The notes beneath the pieces were generated by a model. The model ran no database searches, had not been told where the DNA came from, and was given only the letters and a program-made list of their open reading frames with translations. A stretch of 64,000 nt of DNA. Origin: Pseudomonadota bacterium. GTDB lineage: Bacteria > Pseudomonadota > Alphaproteobacteria > Acetobacterales > Acetobacteraceae. This document shows positions 53,118 through 61,669 of the stretch, piece by piece (within the stretch, counting starts at the first letter, position 1; every line of letters starts with the position of its first letter). The translations under genes were made by a program, and so were the position numbers. The stretch spans positions 23,067-87,066 of the forward strand of contig JAJZGI010000003.1 in assembly GCA_021798575.1 (NCBI GenBank), given 5' to 3'.

Positions 53118-53907
53118 GGCGCAACCTCTCTGAATTATCCGCGGCCAGCTTCGCCGCGGCGAACTGCTCGGGCGGCAGATACGCCGCCAGAACCTCGTCT
53201 GGCGTACCATCGGCGCGGATCTCTCCGTCGTCCATCCAGATCACCCGGTTGCACCACTGCAAAATAATATCGGTGCTATGCGAGGAGAGCACCAGAATCT
53301 CCGCCCCGCGCACCATCGTCTCCAACCGGTGCCGCGCCCTGTCCAGAAACGCCGCGTCGCCCGCCAGAATCCATTCATCCATCAGCAGAATCTGCGGTCG
53401 GATCGCGGTGGCCAGCGCAAAGCCCAGCCGCACCACCATGCCCGAGCTATAGGTACGCACCGGCAGCTCCAAAAATTGCTCGAGCCCGGCGAACGCCGCC
53501 ACATCGATCTGGAGCTGCCTGATCTGCGCCGCGCCCAGCCCGCTGAACAGCCCGCGCAGGCGGATATTCTCCCGCCCCGTCAGGTCGAAATTCATCCCCT
53601 GGCTCTGGTCCAGCAGCGCCGTGATCGCGCCGTCGATCGTGATACTCCCGGCCATGGGCTCATAGATCCCGGCCATCGCGCGCAAAATCGTGGTCTTGCC
53701 CGCGCCATTCGCACCCACAAACCCCACCCGCTCGCCGCTATGCAGGCTGAAGGAGACATCGCGCACCGCCTCCACCACCAGCCGATGCTTTCGGTCCTCG
53801 CCCAGCCGGCCCGTCGCCGCCGCCAGAACCGTCTTCTTCAGGCTCCGGCTCTCGCCATGATACAGCGGGAAGGCGACGGAGACCCGGTCGATGCGCAAAT
53901 GGGCCAA
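53110..53907 (-). CDS. Polysaccharide ABC exporter ATPase (Wzt/KpsT type)
   Basis: A 265-aa ATPase. Walker A GFVGANGAGKTTILRA, signature TYSSGMVVRLGFAL, Walker B QILLMDEWI and the switch His in LSSHSTDII are present. An insertion between strand 1 and the Walker region is typical of the capsule/O-antigen group. It lacks a C-terminal carbohydrate-binding domain, so it is closer to KpsT than to two-domain Wzt. Start is TTG 53907, 3 bp after the permease stop. Confidence 0.9.
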   Translation of the reverse strand: MAHLRIDRVSVAFPLYHGESRSLKKTVLAAATGRLGEDRKHRLVVEAVRDVSFSLHSGERVGFVGANGAGKTTILRAMAGIYEPMAGSITIDGAITALLDQSQGMNFDLTGRENIRLRGLFSGLGAAQIRQLQIDVAAFAGLEQFLELPVRTYSSGMVVRLGFALATAIRPQILLMDEWILAGDAAFLDRARHRLETMVRGAEILVLSSHSTDIILQWCNRVIWMDDGEIRADGTPDEVLAAYLPPEQFAAAKLAADNSERLRHV

Positions 53908-53910
53908 GCT

Positions 53911-54816
53911 CTAGATCCAGTAGGCGATGCGCGGCCGCGCATGGATGAACACGAGGCCAGCCAGCAAAACCAGCGCCGCCGAATAGCCCAGCGCCATCGC
54001 CCAGGCGGTCGGCTCCAGCGCATGGCCCAGCAGCGGCCCGCGCATGATCTCCAGCAGCGCGAAAAACGGGTTCCACTTCACCAAAATCGCGCTGATCCCC
54101 CGGTGCATCAACATCACGGGGCTCCACATCACCGGCGTCACATAAAAGGCGATCTGCACGATGCTGGCGACGATCGGCGGAATGTCGCGGAAGCGCGCGC
54201 CGAACACGCCCAGGATCAGACATACCGCCATCGCATCCACCACCCACAGCCCGCAGGCCGGCAGAATACTGAAGGACGCGGCACTCGGCACGATCCTGAA
54301 AATCGCGAACACGACGACGATCACGACGATATTATGCGCCAGCACCAGAATGTTGCGCATCACCACGCGCGCCGCGTGCAAAGAGAGCGGCATGCGCATC
54401 GCGCGGATCATACCCTCGGACTGTGTGAAGCAGATGCTCCCCTCGGCGGTGATCGCGCTGATGAAATTCCAGAACACCAGCGAGATCGATAAAAACGGCA
54501 GATAACTCGCAATATCCGAATGGAAGAGATGCGAATACACGAACCCGATCGCGGCGATCATGATCGCCGTGGAGAGTGTGAGCCAGAACGGCCCGAGCAG
54601 CGAGCCGCGATAGCGCAGCCGGATGTCGAGCAGGCTCAGCGTCCACACGAGCGGCCATAGCTGCCTGGTCTCGGCCAGATCATTCGCCGCCATCCGCGCC
54701 CGCTCGCGCCAGTTCGCACCGTGTGAGACGACAATGGGGGCCGACGCGCCATCAACAAGAGCGCCTTTCATACCCGGCTCGGTCGCCATGCTTTCCATGC
54801 CCTGCCGATAGTCCAA
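53911..54816 (-). CDS. Polysaccharide ABC exporter permease (Wzm/KpsM type)
   Basis: A 301-aa ABC-2 type permease with six hydrophobic segments after a ~65-residue cytoplasmic N-terminus. LLDIRLRYRGSLLGPFWLTLSTAI and FYVTPVMWSP are family motifs. It pairs with the downstream ATPase to export O-antigen or capsule-like polysaccharide. TTG 54816 has AGGGGG upstream; ATG 54798 is an alternative start. No glycosyltransferase genes flank it. Confidence 0.9.
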   Translation of the reverse strand: MDYRQGMESMATEPGMKGALVDGASAPIVVSHGANWRERARMAANDLAETRQLWPLVWTLSLLDIRLRYRGSLLGPFWLTLSTAIMIAAIGFVYSHLFHSDIASYLPFLSISLVFWNFISAITAEGSICFTQSEGMIRAMRMPLSLHAARVVMRNILVLAHNIVVIVVVFAIFRIVPSAASFSILPACGLWVVDAMAVCLILGVFGARFRDIPPIVASIVQIAFYVTPVMWSPVMLMHRGISAILVKWNPFFALLEIMRGPLLGHALEPTAWAMALGYSAALVLLAGLVFIHARPRIAYWI

Positions 54817-54858
54817 TGCCCGCCCCCTATCAACCGCATCCGCCCTCGCCGGAGCGGC

Positions 54859-55575
54859 TCAGTCCCCAGGAAACACGAGCACCGGCGTCGCGCGATAGGT
54901 TTTCGGAAATTCCCGCGCCAGATTCTGTACCTTCGGGATATCGTTGATCACGATATACGGATAGTCCGGGTGACGCACCAGAAAATCCTGGTGATAATCC
55001 TCCGCATGATAGAACGCCATGCGCGGCGCGACCTGCACGACGATCGGCGCGCCGAACACCCGTGCTTTGGTGAGCTGCGCGATATAATCCGCCGCGATCT
55101 TCGCCTGCACCGGCCCCGCCACCCATATCTCGGAGCGATATTGCGTACCGCTGTCCGGCCCCTGGTAGTCCAGCTCCGTCGGGTCGGCCGCAACGCTGAA
55201 ATAGATCTGCAAAATTTTCCCGTAGGAGATGATTTTCGGGTCAAAGCTGATCCGCACGCTCTCCGCGTGCCCGGTCGTGCCGGTGCTCACCAGCGGGTAG
55301 GTCGCGGTATCGGCCGCCCCGCCGGTATAACCGGCGTATACATGCGTCACCCCCCGCACATGCTCAAAAACACCCTGCATACCCCAGAAACACCCGCCCG
55401 AGAGCACCGCCGTCTCACTAGCCGCCGCATCGGGCGGATTATAGGCGGGTGCGGGCACCGCCCCGCCTGGTGCCGCCTGCGCCCGCCAATGCGCGCCCAT
55501 GCCAACCAGCCCGAGCGCCAGAATTACCGCTGCGAACAACCAGCCAGACCACCGCATCGCCAACTTCATCCTCAT
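54859..55575 (-). CDS. msrA: Peptide methionine sulfoxide reductase A, exported
   Basis: A 238-aa MsrA with an N-terminal signal/anchor (RWSGWLFAAVILALGLVGMG), so it likely works in the periplasm. The catalytic motif is SGGCFWGMQGVFEHV; GYTGGAADTATYPLVSTG, HAESVRISFDP and YHAEDYHQDFL are also conserved. It reduces methionine-S-sulfoxide in proteins. MsrB and an electron-donating thioredoxin-like domain are not fused or adjacent. Confidence 0.94.
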   Translation of the reverse strand: MRMKLAMRWSGWLFAAVILALGLVGMGAHWRAQAAPGGAVPAPAYNPPDAAASETAVLSGGCFWGMQGVFEHVRGVTHVYAGYTGGAADTATYPLVSTGTTGHAESVRISFDPKIISYGKILQIYFSVAADPTELDYQGPDSGTQYRSEIWVAGPVQAKIAADYIAQLTKARVFGAPIVVQVAPRMAFYHAEDYHQDFLVRHPDYPYIVINDIPKVQNLAREFPKTYRATPVLVFPGD

Positions 55576-55623
55576 GCCGCCCCATATAGGCCGATTCCGC
55601 GCTCACGCCACGGTAATATCCCC

Positions 55624-56727
55624 CTAAAACAAACTCATCTGCTGCACCTCTCGCGCGGCGTGCGGCACGCAGAAGCTCGAATGGTCCAGCGCCGCCTGCC
55701 CGCCATCCAGCCCCAGCTGTCGGGCCGCGCGCGTAAAGCGCTGGCTCATCAGCGCCGCATAGGGGCCGCTGCCGGTAAAGCGCGTATGAAAATCCGGGTC
55801 GTTCAGCCGCCCCGCCCGGCTCTGGCGGATCAGGCTCAGCACATGCGCCGCGCGCTCGGGCATATGCTGGTTCAGCCAGTCGGTGAACAGATCCCCCAGC
55901 TCATGGGGCAGGCGCAGCAGCAGGGAGTGCGCGCTGCGCGCCCCTGCCTTCGCCGCGGCGGCCAGAATCGCCTCCAGCTCCGCGTCGTTCAACCCGGGGA
56001 TCATGGGTGAGGCCAGCACACCCGCCGGAATCCCCGCCTCCGTCAGCGCGCTGATACACGCCAGGCGCCGCATGGGTGCCGCCGCGCGCGGCTCCATCGC
56101 CCGCGCCAGCGCCGGGTTGAGCGTGGTGATGGAGAGATACACCCGCGCCAAATTCCTGCCCGCCATCCGCGCCAGAATATCCGCATCCCGCAACACGCCG
56201 GCGGATTTGGTGACGATACTCACAGGGTGGTTGAACCGCTCCAGCACCTCCAGCACCGCGCGGGTGATCCCCAGCGTGCGCTCCACAGGCTGATAGGGGT
56301 CGGTGTTGGAGCCGAGCATGATGGTGCCGGGTCTGTAGCCAGGGCGGGAGAGTTCCTTCTCGAGCAGCCGCGCGGCCTCCGGCTTGAAGACGATCTTGGT
56401 CTCGAAATCCAATCCGGCGGAGAGGCCAAGATAAGCGTGGCTCGGCCGCGCGAAGCAATAGATACAGCCATGCTCGCAGCCACGATACGGGTTCACGCTG
56501 CGGTCAAAATTCAAATCCGGGCTGTCGTTGCGGGCGATGATGCTGCGGCTCGCATCGCGGATCAGAATCGTGCGGGGCGCGTCCTCTTCCGGGGGCTGGT
56601 CCCAGCCGTCGTCGAACGCCTCCGTCCGCGCCTGCTCAAACCGGTTGGCCGGTTGCAGCCCGGTGCCGCGGCCCTTGTGCGCGCCCGGCTGCTGGGTGGT
56701 GATGCGTAGCGCTGCGGCCTGTCCCAT
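55624..56727 (-). CDS. PA0069-family radical SAM protein
   Basis: A 367-aa radical SAM enzyme. The 4Fe-4S motif is RGCEHGCIYCFARPSH; ARNDSPDLNFDRSVNPYRG before it and TKSAGVLRDADIL after it are typical of the spore-photolyase-like PA0069 group. SPMIPGLND follows. Function of the group is not established; a DNA-repair or nucleotide role is often supposed. Monocistronic or the last gene after moaB. Confidence 0.9.
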   Translation of the reverse strand: MGQAAALRITTQQPGAHKGRGTGLQPANRFEQARTEAFDDGWDQPPEEDAPRTILIRDASRSIIARNDSPDLNFDRSVNPYRGCEHGCIYCFARPSHAYLGLSAGLDFETKIVFKPEAARLLEKELSRPGYRPGTIMLGSNTDPYQPVERTLGITRAVLEVLERFNHPVSIVTKSAGVLRDADILARMAGRNLARVYLSITTLNPALARAMEPRAAAPMRRLACISALTEAGIPAGVLASPMIPGLNDAELEAILAAAAKAGARSAHSLLLRLPHELGDLFTDWLNQHMPERAAHVLSLIRQSRAGRLNDPDFHTRFTGSGPYAALMSQRFTRAARQLGLDGGQAALDHSSFCVPHAAREVQQMSLF

Positions 56728-56797
56728 ATGTTCATGCTCCGTTCAGGAGTCATCACATCATTTCGGTCACCATCTGTCAAGAACAAAGTAAGAACAC

Positions 56798-57337
56798 TTA
56801 CTTCGGAAGATGCTCCTGCAACCTCGGCATCAGCTCCACCAGGTTGCAAGGCCGATGCCGGGAATCGAGCTGGTCGCGTAGAATCCCATCCCAGCCGTCC
56901 TTCACCGCGCCGGTGCTGCCGGGCAGCGCAAACAAATAGGTCCCAGCCGCTACCCCGCCCACCGCGCGGGACTGCATCGTCGAGGTGCCGATCTTCTGGT
57001 AGGAGAGCATGCGGAACAACTCGCCAAATCCCTCGATCACCTTGTCCAGCACGCGACCAAACGCCTCGGGCGTCACATCGCGCCCGGTCACGCCGGTGCC
57101 GCCACTCGTAATCACCACATCCACTTCGGGGTCCGCGATCCAAACCCTCAGCTGCGCGGTAATCTCCAACATATCGTCACGGATAATCCTCCGCGCGGCC
57201 ACATGATGCCCGGCCTGCACAATCCGCGCCGCCAGCGCGTCGCCCGAGGTGTCATTGCCCGCCACCCGCGTGTCGGAGATGGTCGCCACCGCGATATTCA
57301 GCGGCAAAAAACGCGCGGTCTCGTCGATGCCGATCAC
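56798..57337 (-). CDS. moaB: Molybdenum cofactor biosynthesis protein B
   Basis: A 179-aa MoaB/Mog-fold protein that adenylylates molybdopterin. NIAVATISDTR, VVITSGGTGVTGRDVTPEAF, GFGELFRMLSYQKIGTSTM and FALPGSTGAVKDGWDGIL are conserved. It begins 3 bp after the lytic transglycosylase stop and is likely cotranscribed with it. A second, CinA-like member of the fold is at 21393. Confidence 0.93.
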   Translation of the reverse strand: MIGIDETARFLPLNIAVATISDTRVAGNDTSGDALAARIVQAGHHVAARRIIRDDMLEITAQLRVWIADPEVDVVITSGGTGVTGRDVTPEAFGRVLDKVIEGFGELFRMLSYQKIGTSTMQSRAVGGVAAGTYLFALPGSTGAVKDGWDGILRDQLDSRHRPCNLVELMPRLQEHLPK

Positions 57338-57340
57338 AGG

Positions 57341-58972
57341 CTAATTCGCCCAGGCGGTGGCGAAATCCACGTTCAGCTGCGGGAAATTGCCCTCCGCCAG
57401 CGCGTCCAGGCTTTCCGGCTTCAGGCCGATCTCCTCGGCGTATATCCAGCTATCCGCCAGCACCTGATGCACGAATCGCCGCGTCTGGTCGTTGGGGATG
57501 GTCTCGATGAACATCAGCGGGTCGCTGTTGGCGTGCAGCCGATCATACCAGGCGCTGGCCGCCCCCGGCCCGGCGTTATAGCTCGCGAGAATCGCCAGCA
57601 GATTGCCGTCGATCCCCGGCTGCTGGCTCAAATAACGAATATATCCTTGGCCCAGCGCCAGATTATCCGAGGCGTCATAGATCGAGCCGCTCAAACCTTC
57701 CCGCTCGCGCACATAATAGGCGGTCTGCGGCATCAGCTGCATCAGCCCGCGCGCGCCGACGGGCGAGACGGCATTCGGGTTGAAGCCTGACTCGGTGCGC
57801 GCCAGCGCATAGACGAGCGAGGGGCTGATCGTGAACCCGCCCATCGGGTGCAGCGCTGGCAGCGGCAGCCTGGCGCCGGCGATCTCATCCACCGGGCTAG
57901 GCAGCCGCCCGGCGATGGCGATGGTTACATTCACCAGCCCGGCCCGCGCCGCCACCGCCATCACGGCGCGCCCCAGCCCCGGGTCGGCCTGCATCTGCGG
58001 CCAGAGCGCCCGTAGCGCCAGGCTCGCCTGGCGGGTCTCCCCCACCTGCAACAGCTCCAGCGCCAGTTGACCGTCCGGCGTCGAGTCCACGGCCGTCACG
58101 TCGGCCTCGGTCAGCGTCGCGGCGATCCCGGTCGGCCCGAATCCCTGGCCGAGCAGCCGCCCCGCCAGCATTCCGTAAAAACTATCCTCGTTCCACGCCG
58201 CCTGGTGCAGGTCGCTCAAATACAGCTCTGGCTGCTGCAACCGCAGCGCGGCGCGCGCCGCCCAAAAATAGCCCGCGGCCCGGTCCTCGCCGGAGATTCC
58301 GGTCATCCGCGCCGCGCCGCTGAAGTCCGCGCCCGCACCGGCCAGGTCGCCCGCCTTCCACGCGCTGATCCCGCGCATGAAGCGCTCCCGCCATGCCGGC
58401 CCATCGGTCGCAAAAACCGGCGGGGCCGCGGCGCCCGACGTCATCGTCGTCTCGGGCAGCAGCGCCACGCGCGGCGGCGCTGGCAGCGCGCTGGCAGGCA
58501 TCTTCAACTGCATGAGGTGGTAGATCGCCGGCGCCTCAGGCTGGTCGCCATATTTCGCGTACCACGCCCGCAGCTCCGCCGGGCTGGTGATATAATTCGG
58601 CCCCAGATATTTCTCCGCCAGCACCGGCCCCACAAGCGAGGTATCCTCCAACCGCCCCATCAGCCGGTCGGCCTCGCTAAAATCGCCGCTGCGCTGCAAA
58701 GCCAGAATCCGCCCATAGATCGCCACGTCGCTGGGTGCCAGCGGCTGCGGCAGGATAATCTCGACATTGGGGGAGGGCGCATTGCGCGGCACGGCATAGG
58801 CTACGCTATAGCCACCATTCGCGCCCGGCGGCGCTGAGGGGGGCGGCATCGGTCCCGTAGCCCGTCCCGCAACCGGGGATTCCGCCCTGGCATTCGTGAG
58901 ATCCACGACACCGAGGGCAAAAACGCACGCCAGAAATAACACGATTCTGGCGGCATCCAGGCGGGAGAGCAT
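57341..58972 (-). CDS. Soluble lytic murein transglycosylase
   Basis: A 543-aa periplasmic enzyme. A signal peptide (AARIVLFLACVFALGVVDLTNA) and a long alpha-helical region (~80-380) precede the SLT domain: SLVYALARTESGFNPNAVSP (catalytic Glu), GARGLMQLMPQTA, NLALGQGYIRYL and LASYNAGPGAAS. It cleaves glycan strands to 1,6-anhydromuropeptides. ATG 58972 has AGGAG eight bases upstream; the track start (59230) is too far upstream. About 150 bp without a gene separate it from the UDG gene. Confidence 0.94.
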   Translation of the reverse strand: MLSRLDAARIVLFLACVFALGVVDLTNARAESPVAGRATGPMPPPSAPPGANGGYSVAYAVPRNAPSPNVEIILPQPLAPSDVAIYGRILALQRSGDFSEADRLMGRLEDTSLVGPVLAEKYLGPNYITSPAELRAWYAKYGDQPEAPAIYHLMQLKMPASALPAPPRVALLPETTMTSGAAAPPVFATDGPAWRERFMRGISAWKAGDLAGAGADFSGAARMTGISGEDRAAGYFWAARAALRLQQPELYLSDLHQAAWNEDSFYGMLAGRLLGQGFGPTGIAATLTEADVTAVDSTPDGQLALELLQVGETRQASLALRALWPQMQADPGLGRAVMAVAARAGLVNVTIAIAGRLPSPVDEIAGARLPLPALHPMGGFTISPSLVYALARTESGFNPNAVSPVGARGLMQLMPQTAYYVREREGLSGSIYDASDNLALGQGYIRYLSQQPGIDGNLLAILASYNAGPGAASAWYDRLHANSDPLMFIETIPNDQTRRFVHQVLADSWIYAEEIGLKPESLDALAEGNFPQLNVDFATAWAN

Positions 58973-59124
58973 GTTGAGGGCTCCTCGCATTTCCAACCCG
59001 TATCGATTCGCCCCATGAGATGCAAGAGGTTCCCATGAGAATTGTCTCACAGAATGAGGCAGAAAAAAGGCAAAAAAGGCTTTTTGATGGCCTCCATCTC
59101 GCGTTTTCGTGAAAATCCAAGCCC

Positions 59125-59886
59125 TTAACCCGGCCCTCCACCCAATTCTAAAAATTCCCTTATTTTTAATAAATCCGCCCACGCATCGGCTTTGGCGGCG
59201 GGCACACGCTGCAGATAGGCCGGATGCCAACTCGCCAGGCAGGGAATCGGTGCTTCACCCGGCACCGCCAATTCCCGCCAATTCCCGCGCAACCGGCCGA
59301 TGCCCGGGGCCTCACCCGGCAGCGCCTTCGCCGCCACCGCGCCCAGCAGCAGCACACAGCTGGGCCGCACCAGCGCGATATGGCGCAGCAAAAACGGCAT
59401 ACAGAGCATGATCTCGCTCACAGTCGGGCTGCGGTCCCCGGGTGGCCGCCACGGCAGCACATTCGTCATCCGCACCTCGCCCCGCGCAAGGCCGATGCTG
59501 CCCAGCATCCGCTCCAGCAACTGCCCGGCCGGGCCGATGAACGGCCGCCCGGCACGGTCCTCCTCGGCGCCCGGCGCCTCGCCCACCAGCATCAGCCGCG
59601 CGCTCATGGGCCCATCGCCGAACACCAGCCGGGTCGCGGTCTCGCGCAGCGCGCAACCGGTGAATCCCGCCAGCGCCTGCTCCAACGCCGGCAAACTCTC
59701 GCACCCCTGGGCAATCCGCGCCGCCTCGGTCGGCCCGGCTGGCAACGGCGCCGCTTGCTGCGCCGCGCGCGCGCGCGTCGCCGGCGCCTCAGCTGCGGCA
59801 ATCCGCCGGTCCTGTGCCGCCTCCAGCAGCGCCTCATCCGCCCCCCAGGCCAGTTGCAGCGCCAGCGCCGCGCGGTCATCGCTCAT
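59125..59886 (-). CDS. Uracil-DNA glycosylase (family 4-like)
   Basis: A 253-aa base-excision-repair enzyme. LMLVGEAPGAEEDRAGRPFIG is the catalytic/uracil pocket segment, TNVLPWRPPGDRSPT follows, and ASWHPAYLQRVPAAK is the C-terminal motif. A ~85-residue N-terminal extension is Ala-rich. Cysteines at GCAL and in CMPFLLRHIALVRPSC correspond to three of the four Fe-S ligands of family 4; the first appears replaced (GFTGC). ATG 59886 is preferred to the track start 59970. Confidence 0.9.
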   Translation of the reverse strand: MSDDRAALALQLAWGADEALLEAAQDRRIAAAEAPATRARAAQQAAPLPAGPTEAARIAQGCESLPALEQALAGFTGCALRETATRLVFGDGPMSARLMLVGEAPGAEEDRAGRPFIGPAGQLLERMLGSIGLARGEVRMTNVLPWRPPGDRSPTVSEIMLCMPFLLRHIALVRPSCVLLLGAVAAKALPGEAPGIGRLRGNWRELAVPGEAPIPCLASWHPAYLQRVPAAKADAWADLLKIREFLELGGGPG

Positions 59887-59972
59887 GCCCCAACCTTCAT
59901 CGCTGTCTCGCTTTACTGCCCCGCTATATTCCCTATACCACGCGCCGTGAACCAGTGATGAAGGAGCCACAG

Positions 59973-61610
59973 ATGTCCCAGCCGCAACAGGAGCCGCGTG
60001 AGGCCATGGAGTTCGACGTCCTGGTGGTCGGTGCCGGCCCGGCTGGCCTCACCTCCGCCATCCGCCTCAAGCAGCTCAACCCGGAGCTCGCCGTCTGCGT
60101 GGTGGAAAAAGGCAGCGAGGTCGGCGCCCATATCCTCTCCGGCGCGGTGCTCGAGCCGCGCGCGCTGCTGGAATTGTTCCCCGAGTGCGACCCCGGCCTC
60201 ATCCCGCTCGCCACCCCGGTCACGCAGGACCGCTTCTTCTTCCTCACCGAGCGTAAATCCTACCAACTCCCCACGCCCCCGCAGATGCACAACCACGGCA
60301 ACTACGTCGTCTCGCTCGGCAACGTCGTCCGCTGGCTCGGCCAGCAGGCGGAGGAGCTGGGCGTCGAGATCTACCCCGGCTTCGCGGCAGCCGAGCTGCT
60401 GGTCGAGGATGGCCGCGTCACCGGCGTCGCGACCGGCGATATGGGCGTCGGCAAAAACGGCGCCGCCACCGGCAACTTCCAGCGCGGCATGGAGCTGCGC
60501 GCTACCTACACCATCTTCGCCGAGGGCTGCCGCGGCTCCCTCGCCAAGCAACTCCTGCACCAGTTCAGCCTCACCGCCACGTCGGACCCGCAAACCTACG
60601 CCATCGGCATCAAGGAGCTGTGGGAGGTCCAGCCCGAGCAGTTCCACAAGGGCCTCACGCTGCATAGCGTCGGCTGGCCCCTCAAGCCGGATACCTACGG
60701 CGGTTCGGCCATGTATTTCCTGGGCGAGAACCTGCTGGCCTACAGCTTCGTCGTAGCACTCGACTATAAAAACCCATATCTCTCGCCCTTCCAGGAGATG
60801 CAGCGCTATAAAACCCACCCCGCCATCGCGCCGTATTTCGCGGGCGGCAAGCGCATCTCCTACGGCGCGCGCGCGCTCAACGAGGGCGGCTTCCAGTCCC
60901 TGCCCCGGCTCACCTTCCCGGGCGGCGTGCTCATCGGCTGCGCGGCGGGCACGCTCAACGTGCCGAAAATCAAAGGCACCCACACGGCGATGAAGTCCGG
61001 CATGGTGGCGGCCGAAGCCATTGCCGAGGCCCTGGGCGCGGACCGCCCGGCGGAGGTCACCGCCTACACCGCCCGTCTGCAAGCCAGCTGGGTCTGGCCC
61101 GAGCTCCACGCCGCCCGCAACATCCGCCCCGGTTTTGCCAAGTTCGGCTTCTACGGCGGCATGGTGAACGCCGCGGTGGACACCTACCTCTTCCGCGGCA
61201 AAGCGCCCTGGACCTTCCGGAACCACGCCGACCATGCGCAAACCCGCAAGGCGAAGGACTCAACCCCGATCGACTACCCCAAGCCGGACAACAAGCTGAC
61301 GTTCGACCGTCTCTCCTCGGTCTTCCTCTCGAACACCAACCATGAGGAGAACCAGCCGGCACATCTCGTCCTGCGCGATCCCTCACTCGCCATCACCGTG
61401 AACTACGATGAATACGCCAGCCCCGAGACGCGCTACTGCCCGGCCGGCGTGTACGAGATCATCGGTGCGGAGGCTGGCAACCCGCAGCTGCAAATCAACG
61501 CCCAGAACTGCGTCCACTGCAAAACCTGCGACATCAAGGACCCGACCCAGAACATCACCTGGGTGGTGCCGGAGGGCGGCGGCGGCCCGAACTACCCGGG
61601 CGGCATGTAG
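59973..61610 (+). CDS. Electron transfer flavoprotein-ubiquinone oxidoreductase
   Basis: A 545-aa membrane-associated enzyme passing electrons from ETF to ubiquinone, linking fatty-acid and amino-acid oxidation to the respiratory chain. FAD motif VLVVGAGPAGLTSAIRLKQL, SGAVLEPRAL, GWPLKPDTYGGSAMYF, and the C-terminal 4Fe-4S ligands in RYCPAGVYE and NCVHCKTCDIKDP. AAGGAG six bases before ATG 59973 fixes the start. ETF subunits are not in the window. Confidence 0.96.
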   Translation: MSQPQQEPREAMEFDVLVVGAGPAGLTSAIRLKQLNPELAVCVVEKGSEVGAHILSGAVLEPRALLELFPECDPGLIPLATPVTQDRFFFLTERKSYQLPTPPQMHNHGNYVVSLGNVVRWLGQQAEELGVEIYPGFAAAELLVEDGRVTGVATGDMGVGKNGAATGNFQRGMELRATYTIFAEGCRGSLAKQLLHQFSLTATSDPQTYAIGIKELWEVQPEQFHKGLTLHSVGWPLKPDTYGGSAMYFLGENLLAYSFVVALDYKNPYLSPFQEMQRYKTHPAIAPYFAGGKRISYGARALNEGGFQSLPRLTFPGGVLIGCAAGTLNVPKIKGTHTAMKSGMVAAEAIAEALGADRPAEVTAYTARLQASWVWPELHAARNIRPGFAKFGFYGGMVNAAVDTYLFRGKAPWTFRNHADHAQTRKAKDSTPIDYPKPDNKLTFDRLSSVFLSNTNHEENQPAHLVLRDPSLAITVNYDEYASPETRYCPAGVYEIIGAEAGNPQLQINAQNCVHCKTCDIKDPTQNITWVVPEGGGGPNYPGGM

Positions 61611-61669
61611 CGCCCAAAATTTCGTCACCCAAAAATCCATTAGTTTTTCTGAAACTTCTCCGGTCCATC

